Source: Bacilli bacterium
Lineage (GTDB): Bacteria; Bacillota_I; Bacilli_A; RFN20; CAG-826
Length of the DNA stretch: 45,628 nucleotides
Reading direction: 5' to 3'
NCBI GenBank assembly: GCA_024698065.1
Contig: JAILRR010000056.1
Span: 1 to 45,628 of the forward strand
Shown: in pieces, positions 40,863 through 45,628 of the stretch
How positions within the stretch are numbered: the first letter of the stretch is position 1
Layout: each line of letters begins with the position of its first letter
The notes under the pieces: generated by a model
What the model saw: the letters and a program-made list of their open reading frames with translations, nothing else
What the model was told of the DNA's origin: nothing
The model's database searches: none
Translations under genes and position numbers: made by a program

Positions 40863-40891
40863 TTTACAAGGTAGGAAAGCGCTTTTATAAT
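40863..40891 (+). promoter_or_regulatory. Strong promoter overlapped by a cre-like operator
   Basis: TTTACA (40863-40868), a 17-base spacer and a perfect TATAAT (40886-40891). Inside the spacer AGGAAAGCGCTTTTAT (40873-40888) contains the palindrome AAAGCGCTTT and matches the cre consensus at 14 of 16 positions, so CcpA-type repression would block RNA polymerase. Confidence 0.65.
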
Positions 40892-40956
40892 TCAAACATA
40901 AACAATATATCGGGCCAATTTATTTGTAGAAAATTTCGGTCCGGGAAAGAGTAATT

Positions 40957-41913
40957 ATGAAAAAGAAAATCCTTCTTGTGAGCCTTCTTACTGCTGGTAT
41001 GCTTTTCTCCTGCAGTGATCCAGCTCAACCAGAGGCTTCTGCCGAGGGCAGCACCACCAGCCAAAAGAGCACTCCAAAGGCCTCCTCTGTTCAAAAGACC
41101 AAAGTCACCTTTGACCTCAACTATCAGGGAGCCCCAGCTGCCTCCAGTAAAACCGTTGGCAACGATGGCAAAGTCACCTTACCAGAGGATCCAGTGAAAG
41201 AAGACAGCATCTTCCTTGAGTGGAACACCAAGGCCGATGGCACTGGTACCAAAGTCACCAAAGATAACGTCTACACCACCGATACCACCGTCTATGCCAA
41301 ATGGCACCACCATCAGTACGGCACCGAAACTGTCCGCGCTGGCAGTTTAACCGAAGCCCCTCTTGAGACTCCAAGCAAGAGCGCCTCTGCTACCTGCTCC
41401 GAGCTCGATAGCTGCGGCATGACCAAGATCTCCTGGAGCGCCATGGACATCATCGAATCTGAATCCGCTAAGTTTGATAAGGATGCCTCTGCCAAAACCA
41501 TCCGTTTCAATGGACCAGTCCACAAGGATGAGGATTTCACCGATGAAGGTTCACACCTCGTTTATGAAATCTATTCTCCAAAGGCAATCGCCAAAGCTTC
41601 CATTTACATCACTGCTACCTGGCATGAACAATCCGCTACATACTGGGCCAAAGAAGAAGGCGACAGATCCAAGGGCTACGAGAAGAAGGAAGACGGCACT
41701 TCATACCGCCCAGATTATCGCTGGGGTATCAAGATCAACGGCGTTGAATCTGCATTAAACGAAGCCGAACACAAGAGCCCAGCCTCCGGTGAAACCTCCG
41801 AACAGAGAATGCCAACCGAATTCGCTTTAGAGCAAGGCATCAACAAGATTGATCTTTACACCTATGGTGGATACCGTGCCAAGATGACCACCATGAAGAT
41901 CTTAGGCAAATAA
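40957..41913 (+). CDS. Lipoprotein with Listeria-Bacteroides repeat and C-terminal binding domain
   Basis: A 318-residue lipoprotein whose signal ends in LFSC (Cys19). After a Ser/Thr linker, residues about 48-112 form a Listeria-Bacteroides (Flg_new, beta-grasp) repeat: TFDLNYQG, then FLEWNTKADGTG, ending TVYAKW, a module of surface proteins that bind partners or glycans. The rest includes two cysteines in a CSELDSCG segment and a final beta-sandwich (about 165-318, ending in KINDLYTYGGYRAKMTTMKILG-like strands), similar in plan to the lipoprotein at 32922-33713. It is preceded by a strong promoter with a cre-like operator, so it is probably highly expressed and carbon-controlled. Ribosome site GGGAAAGAG. 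Confidence 0.88.
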   Translation: MKKKILLVSLLTAGMLFSCSDPAQPEASAEGSTTSQKSTPKASSVQKTKVTFDLNYQGAPAASSKTVGNDGKVTLPEDPVKEDSIFLEWNTKADGTGTKVTKDNVYTTDTTVYAKWHHHQYGTETVRAGSLTEAPLETPSKSASATCSELDSCGMTKISWSAMDIIESESAKFDKDASAKTIRFNGPVHKDEDFTDEGSHLVYEIYSPKAIAKASIYITATWHEQSATYWAKEEGDRSKGYEKKEDGTSYRPDYRWGIKINGVESALNEAEHKSPASGETSEQRMPTEFALEQGINKIDLYTYGGYRAKMTTMKILGK

Positions 41914-41932
41914 TCTGGCCAAATCTCTAACT

Positions 41933-41966
41933 AAAAAAACCCTGAACCCGTTTCAGGGTTTTTATT
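41933..41966. terminator. Bidirectional terminator
   Basis: AACCCTGAA (41938-41946) and TTCAGGGTT (41952-41960) pair around CCCGT; T runs lie on both sides. Confidence 0.92.
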
Positions 41967-41998
41967 TTAAAAAAGAGTGGTCACCCCACTCCTCTTTG

Positions 41999-42403
41999 TT
42001 ATATCTTCTTGATGACTTTCGCAGGGTTTCCGCCTACGACAACATTACCAGGAACGTCTTTGGTCACCACCGCACCTGCTGCGACAACGCTATTCTCGCC
42101 GATCGTCACGCCTGGACAGATGATCGCGCCTATGCATATCCAGGCGTTCTTTTTTTGATTGTGACTTTTTTTGAAATAAAACTTGTGGTGTCTTTCTTTG
42201 AGGTCGTGATTGACGGTAGCGATTCTGACGTCTGGACCAATGAGAACCCCATCTTCGATTTCAATGATGCCAGCAGATAAAAGGGTGGCGCCTTTATTGA
42301 TCGTGATGTCTTTTCCTAATTTGACGCGGCATCCGTTGTCACAATAGAAAGGTGAGACGATAGACACTGAGTCATCTATCTTTGTTTGGAAAAGCTCGTC
42401 CAA
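41999..42403 (-). CDS. Sugar O-acetyltransferase (hexapeptide repeat), N-terminus missing or frameshifted
   Basis: A 134-residue remnant of the LacA/Maa/NodL family, which transfers acetyl from acetyl-CoA to sugar hydroxyls. It has the left-handed beta-helix and the conserved VNHDLKERHHKF (His at about 70), WICIGAIICPGVTIGENSVVAAGAVVTKDVPGN and VVGGNPAKVIKK. Complete members are about 180-200 residues; the first 50 or so are absent here. The first usable start (TTG at 42403) lacks a ribosome site, and the reading frame upstream is closed by a stop in this phase, while a neighbouring phase continues to 42558. A frameshift or a sequence error is likely. Confidence 0.65.
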   Translation of the reverse strand: MDELFQTKIDDSVSIVSPFYCDNGCRVKLGKDITINKGATLLSAGIIEIEDGVLIGPDVRIATVNHDLKERHHKFYFKKSHNQKKNAWICIGAIICPGVTIGENSVVAAGAVVTKDVPGNVVVGGNPAKVIKKI

Positions 42404-42558
42404 GAGTCCTTTATAGTCAGGATCGGTTGGCTTTTGCTAGAGATTTTAAGGCTCAGGTCATGAGAACGGATTATTTCCTTAAGGTCATCCTCAAAATATG
42501 GCTCGTCATTACGGGCTTCACCGTATTTGTCTACGACTTCGAAAAAGCGATTTATCAA
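42376..42558 (-). pseudogene. Open phase upstream of the acetyltransferase, possibly its lost N-terminus
   Basis: This 60-codon frame overlaps the acetyltransferase remnant by 28 bases in another phase. It encodes VVDKYGEARNDEPYFEDD and KEIIRSHDLSLKIS, which do not match the standard N-terminus of Maa-type enzymes. It starts at TTG without a ribosome site. Joining the phases near AGCAAAAGC would give a continuous protein. Low confidence. Confidence 0.3.
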
Positions 42559-42589
42559 TATGATTTTACTTCGTTTTATTTAGAAAGGA

Positions 42590-43036
42590 CTATTGCTTTT
42601 CTTTCCAGTGTTTGAGGTTTGGGAGCATTCCCTTCATGTATGATCTGGCCTGCTCTTCTTCAAAACCTTGGGCAACCATGTGCGGAAGACATGTGTTGAT
42701 GAGATCATCCATATTGTCATAGGTGAACTTCTCATCGTGATAGCACCACTGACAATAATCTTCATTGAAGGAACCGTCTTTCTCTTTGCTCATCATCGAA
42801 TCCTGAAGTGGCATCCCACAACACTGACACACTAATTGTCTAGGAGAACCGAGCAACGTGTTGATTGAGACGTCGAAGAGTTTGGATAAGAGTTTCAATG
42901 TTTCTGTATTTGGCGTGGTTTCACCAGTTTCCCATCTAGATACGGCTTGTCTAGTGACCATCACTTTCGTAGCAAGCTCTTCTTGGGACAGATTGTTCTT
43001 TGTTCTTAGTTCTACGAGTATATCTTTTGTTTCCAT
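42590..43036 (-). CDS. XRE-family regulator with zinc ribbon
   Basis: A 148-residue protein. Residues 5-60 are a Cro/C1-type helix-turn-helix (LSQEELATKVMVTRQAVSRWETG) that binds DNA as a dimer. Residues 65-148 are a zinc-ribbon domain with cysteines 70, 72, 73, 95 and 98 and a helical tail (DLINTCLPHMVAQGFEEEQ), a two-domain plan seen in small Bacillota regulators. GAGGT precedes ATG 43036. It is preceded by a promoter with an inverted repeat touching the -35 box, consistent with autoregulation. The regulated genes are unknown. Confidence 0.93.
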   Translation of the reverse strand: METKDILVELRTKNNLSQEELATKVMVTRQAVSRWETGETTPNTETLKLLSKLFDVSINTLLGSPRQLVCQCCGMPLQDSMMSKEKDGSFNEDYCQWCYHDEKFTYDNMDDLINTCLPHMVAQGFEEEQARSYMKGMLPNLKHWKEKQ

Positions 43037-43054
43037 TTCGTTTACCTCCCCTAC

Positions 43055-43098
43055 ATTTTAGGGTAGCCAGTTTTCTTATCAAGCAACCGGTTGTTGCT
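43055..43098 (-). promoter_or_regulatory. Promoter and possible operator of the XRE-zinc ribbon gene
   Basis: On the minus strand TTGATA (43077-43082), a 16-base spacer and TAAAAT (43055-43060). The inverted repeat AGCAAC-CGGTT-GTTGCT (43082-43098) abuts the -35 box. Confidence 0.55.
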
Positions 43099-43102
43099 AA
43101 AA

Positions 43103-43132
43103 GAAAAAAGGACTGACGATCATATCAGTCCT
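43103..43132 (-). terminator. Terminator of the MerR operon
   Basis: AGGACTGA (43109-43116) pairs with TCAGTCCT (43125-43132); on the minus strand TTTTTTCTTTT follows. Confidence 0.88.
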
Positions 43133-43199
43133 AAATTTTCGATTGGCATGAATTTCCAATGGAACAAATCAGAAACTCATGGAACATCCTAACTAATCG

Positions 43200-44165
43200 T
43201 TAGTTATTCTTTTTTATAAATTCTTCAATTTGACCAAACGGAATCTTATCGTGATTAGACCCACCATCGTATAAATCACAGTGAGTGGCATCTTTTACTA
43301 ATAAGAATTCTTTATTATCGCCTTTTAATAATTTAAAGGCATCTTGACCAAAATATAATGAATGGGCTTTTTCACCATGGACAACCAAGACTGCGCTTCT
43401 AATTTCAGAAGCATATGTGAGTAGCCTTGTATTTAATAATGATGTACTAGCAGTGACGTTCCACCCACCGTTGCTATTAAGACTACGAGGATGATAGCCA
43501 CGTGGGGTTTTATAGTAATCGTAATATTGTTTCACGAACCATGGAGCGTCAGTTGGATCATCAACGACTCCGCCGCCTAATTTGTAGCTGCCATTCTTAA
43601 AGTCGATTGTTCTTTGATTGTTGATAGCTACCCTAGCTTGGTATCTACTTTCTTCATTATTTCCTTCATCGTAATAGCCATTGCCAGTCACCCTCGACAT
43701 ATCGTACATGGTTATCGCGACTGTGGCTTTGATTCTTGTATCAATGCAGGCGGTTTGGATAGCCATTCCACCCCAGCCACAGATACCGATGATCGAGATT
43801 TTGTTAGGATCCACATTATCCAAATTCGACAAATAATCGACTGCCGCTTGGAAATCCTCGACATTGATGTCGGGGGAATTCATGTATCGAGGTTCGCCAC
43901 CGCTTTCGCCGGTGAAGGATGGGTCGAAAGCGATGGTTAAGAATCCTCTTTTAGCCATCTCTTGAGCGTATAAACCACTTGATTGTTCTTTAACCGCACC
44001 AAAAGGACCAGAAACAGCGATTGCAGGAAAAATGTTTCCTATTTTTGGCCAATACATGTCCGCGGCAAGTTCGATGCCGAAATGGTTTTTGAATGTGACT
44101 TTTTTGTGATTTACTGTTTCGTCACAAGGGAAAACCTTATCCCATTCATTAGTTAGATTTAACAT
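43200..44165 (-). CDS. Alpha/beta hydrolase (dienelactone hydrolase/YcjY-like)
   Basis: A 321-residue serine-hydrolase-fold protein, but the nucleophile elbow is GICGWGG (127-133), placing Cys129 at the usual serine position as in dienelactone hydrolase relatives. Catalytic partners are in VVHGEKAHSLYFGQD (Asp) and DATHCDLYD (His). The family cleaves small esters or peptides; substrate unknown. There is no signal peptide. AGGAGGA precedes ATG 44165, and the flavodoxin-cyclophilin lipoprotein gene ends 11 bases upstream. It is last in the MerR-controlled operon. Codon use is noticeably A/T-rich (frequent AAT, TTA, AAA) compared with the flavodoxin gene, so it may be a later arrival. Confidence 0.88.
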   Translation of the reverse strand: MLNLTNEWDKVFPCDETVNHKKVTFKNHFGIELAADMYWPKIGNIFPAIAVSGPFGAVKEQSSGLYAQEMAKRGFLTIAFDPSFTGESGGEPRYMNSPDINVEDFQAAVDYLSNLDNVDPNKISIIGICGWGGMAIQTACIDTRIKATVAITMYDMSRVTGNGYYDEGNNEESRYQARVAINNQRTIDFKNGSYKLGGGVVDDPTDAPWFVKQYYDYYKTPRGYHPRSLNSNGGWNVTASTSLLNTRLLTYASEIRSAVLVVHGEKAHSLYFGQDAFKLLKGDNKEFLLVKDATHCDLYDGGSNHDKIPFGQIEEFIKKNN

Positions 44166-44176
44166 TGTTCTTCCTC

Positions 44177-45097
44177 CTATTTGATGATTAAAGAAACGCT
44201 TTCCTTATTTAATAAAGCGTTCAATTCGTTGTCGCTTAAATCGATATGGCCAAGCTTTGTGTATTCCCAGGTATTGCTACCATAGAAAATGACGATTTGG
44301 TTTGATGAATATAAAACGATATCGCCTGGCGAAGTGGTCATGTTTTTGTCGTTGCTTGTGATTGAGCGACCAATTGAACCAACTTGCTCAAAGCCACCAT
44401 ACCGATGCATCTCAATCGACAAAGGGCAAAGGTCTTTTATCGCTTTTGAGGAAGCGTTTTCTTCCCAAGCCACTTCCAGCTCTTTTTCGTCGATCGATAG
44501 TTTCATATCCTTTTTCTCCGCAAAACAGTTGTCCAGCCATTTCCCAACCTCTTCTTTTGAAGTACCGGCAGCGAAACGTTTTCCTTCTAACCAATTGGCT
44601 TTTGGCGCGCTTTTGGCAAGATTAGTCGCGCTAGTTCCGATTGGGGAACTGCCTGAAGTGCAAAATGGAACGATGATTTTATTTGAGAAATCGTATGATT
44701 CCACGAATGTGTACAGGATCTTAGGAGCTTGGCCCCACCAGATAGGATAACCAAGGACGATGGTGTCATATTGCGAGATGTCGCTTATGGTGTTTTTGAT
44801 CGATGGTCTCGCTTTGTCGTCATTCTGTTCGCTATTGGCGCGGCAATCGGAATTGTAATCAATGTCCGCGGAAGTGTATTCCACTTCTGGAACGATTTCA
44901 AAAATGTCGCTTTGCAAATGCTCTTGAGCGTATAAGGCAAGCTTCTCAGTGTTATTCGTAACGGAGAAATAGGCCACCAAAACGTTGCCTTTTTCTAGGG
45001 CTATTGTTTTGTCGACGGAGCTTTGTGAGCCAGCGTTATCGACGGAACAGCCTTCAAGGATGAAGGTTGGCAAAAGAAACGCTAATGACTTCTTCAT
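44177..45097 (-). CDS. Flavodoxin and cyclophilin-like lipoprotein
   Basis: A 306-residue lipoprotein. ATG at 45097 follows GGGAGG by seven bases; a longer frame from 45133 would put extra residues before the signal. The signal ends in ILEGC (Cys17; the Glu at -2 is unusual). Residues about 38-190 are a flavodoxin domain (VLVAYFSVTNNTEKLA, then IVLGYPIWWGQAPKILYTF). Residues about 196-306 match the cyclophilin-like fold (SIDEKELEVAWEEN, PLSIEMHRYGGFEQVGSIGRSI, SPGDIVLYSSNQIVIFYGSNTW). The combination occurs in surface redox proteins of Bacillota. It lies 32 bases after merR. Confidence 0.9.
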   Translation of the reverse strand: MKKSLAFLLPTFILEGCSVDNAGSQSSVDKTIALEKGNVLVAYFSVTNNTEKLALYAQEHLQSDIFEIVPEVEYTSADIDYNSDCRANSEQNDDKARPSIKNTISDISQYDTIVLGYPIWWGQAPKILYTFVESYDFSNKIIVPFCTSGSSPIGTSATNLAKSAPKANWLEGKRFAAGTSKEEVGKWLDNCFAEKKDMKLSIDEKELEVAWEENASSKAIKDLCPLSIEMHRYGGFEQVGSIGRSITSNDKNMTTSPGDIVLYSSNQIVIFYGSNTWEYTKLGHIDLSDNELNALLNKESVSLIIK

Positions 45098-45129
45098 CTT
45101 CCTACCTCCCGATATACTTCTCGTCTTTG

Positions 45130-45570
45130 TCATCTTCTAAATTTATTTGGCAATTCATCAACATCCAAAGTGGCTTCCGGATTAGGCCAATCCTTCACCG
45201 CTTCTTCCGTTCCTGCTTCAAGGGCTTTTTCGTAATATGCTTTCTTGAAATCGATCTGCTTTTTGTAATACTTAAGCTCTTTGATTTGCTTTTCTATGCT
45301 CTCTTCCTGTTCCAAGATGAGGTCATATCTTTCTTTAAGCGTTTCGTCGCCTTTAAGGGCCAAATCAACATATTCTTTGATCTTTTTGATCGGCATGTTG
45401 AGGTTCTTTAGGCAATTGAGCATTCGTAGCCAAGGGAAGTCTTTGTCCTCAAAAACACGGATGCCGTTCACTCTTTTTACCAAGGGAAAGAGCCCTTCTT
45501 TGTCGTAGTATCTAATCGTATATGTGGAGACATTAAGCATCTTGGCCACTTCCGATATGGAATAACTCAT
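45130..45570 (-). CDS. MerR family transcriptional regulator
   Basis: A 146-residue regulator. The N-terminal winged helix-turn-helix (YSISEVAKMLNVSTYTIRYYDKEGLFPLVKR, about 2-33) binds the operator; residues about 35-70 complete the domain, and 75-120 form a coiled coil (ETLKERYDLILEQEESIEKQIKELKYY) for dimerisation. There is no C-terminal cysteine cluster, so metal sensing is unlikely. ATG at 45570 is chosen because GAGG lies eight bases upstream; 45576 and 45579 are in frame. Its promoter has the 19-base spacer and dyad expected for a MerR-activated promoter. Downstream genes are a redox lipoprotein and a hydrolase. Confidence 0.93.
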   Translation of the reverse strand: MSYSISEVAKMLNVSTYTIRYYDKEGLFPLVKRVNGIRVFEDKDFPWLRMLNCLKNLNMPIKKIKEYVDLALKGDETLKERYDLILEQEESIEKQIKELKYYKKQIDFKKAYYEKALEAGTEEAVKDWPNPEATLDVDELPNKFRR

Positions 45571-45590
45571 ATTCATCACCTCGTATTTAT

Positions 45591-45621
45591 ATTCTAAAAG
45601 TTAGAGTTAACTCTAAGGCAA
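45591..45621 (-). promoter_or_regulatory. MerR-type promoter with central dyad
   Basis: On the minus strand TTGCCT (45616-45621), a 19-base spacer and TAGAAT (45591-45596). The perfect palindrome TTAGAGTTAACTCTAA (45601-45616) fills most of the spacer and touches the -35, as in promoters twisted into activity by MerR proteins. Confidence 0.85.
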
Positions 45622-45628
45622 GCACAAA

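Noticed and set aside
42382..42615. 77-codon plus-strand frame opposite the acetyltransferase and XRE genes
   Set aside because: It is antisense to the damaged acetyltransferase region, lacks a ribosome site and has no domain.
1..45628. Insertion sequences, prophage or integron parts
   Set aside because: No transposase, integrase, phage structural gene or flanking repeats were seen.

Overview
The window looks like chromosomal DNA of a low-to-moderate-GC Bacillota (class Bacilli), probably a small-genome gut or rumen lineage near the Erysipelotrichales/RF39 group. Evidence: strong AGGAGG-type ribosome sites, many short lipoproteins with a Cys lipobox, the FakA/FakB fatty-acid kinase pair, CNNM/CBS transporters, a GH10 xylanase and tight gene packing. 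UGA is used as a stop codon, so this is not the mycoplasma code. The taxonomic placement is inference.

Layout. 1-212: tRNA-Asn and tRNA-Glu with a terminator. 260-1405: an iron-sulfur flavoprotein and a flavodoxin. 1500-3886: a translationally coupled LuxE-like/LuxC-like pair (fatty acid to fatty aldehyde) with no luciferase. 4049-6001: two unknown lipoproteins. 6074-7381: an ArsB/SLC13-type permease. 7432-7665: acyl carrier protein. 7732-12430 (minus): a compact Tad/type IV-like pilus operon of eight genes, including a 59-residue pilin-like gene. 12571-15447: guanylate kinase and two CNNM-type membrane proteins. 15572-17329: a large membrane protein with five copies of a helical motif. 17424-21006: lipid kinase, FakA and FakB. 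21379-23289: AAA ATPase and LOG protein. 23414-29777: a surface-glycan-like set (FAD oxidoreductase, GtrA protein, two GT-C-type membrane proteins). 29781-32794: serC-serA-TIM barrel protein, running into one of the GT-C genes. 32922-37548: lipoprotein, LOR-fold protein, GH10 xylanase, PlsC-type acyltransferase with a zinc ribbon. 37563-39700: an ECF sigma factor overlapping a membrane protein whose extracellular part is a serpin. 39833-41913: two lipoproteins. 41999-43036: an N-terminally damaged acetyltransferase and an XRE-zinc-ribbon regulator. 43200-45570: a MerR-controlled operon (MerR, flavodoxin/cyclophilin-like lipoprotein, alpha/beta hydrolase) with a textbook MerR promoter.

Themes. 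Lipid handling recurs: AcpP, FakA/FakB, LuxE/LuxC-like enzymes, PlsC-like acyltransferase and DagK-like kinase could together route free fatty acids to phospholipid or aldehyde. The second theme is the cell surface: Tad pilus, glycan enzymes, many lipoproteins, xylanase, and the sigma/serpin pair, which I consider the best candidate for an undescribed system: a protease-trap fold acting as the outside sensor of a transmembrane anti-sigma factor.
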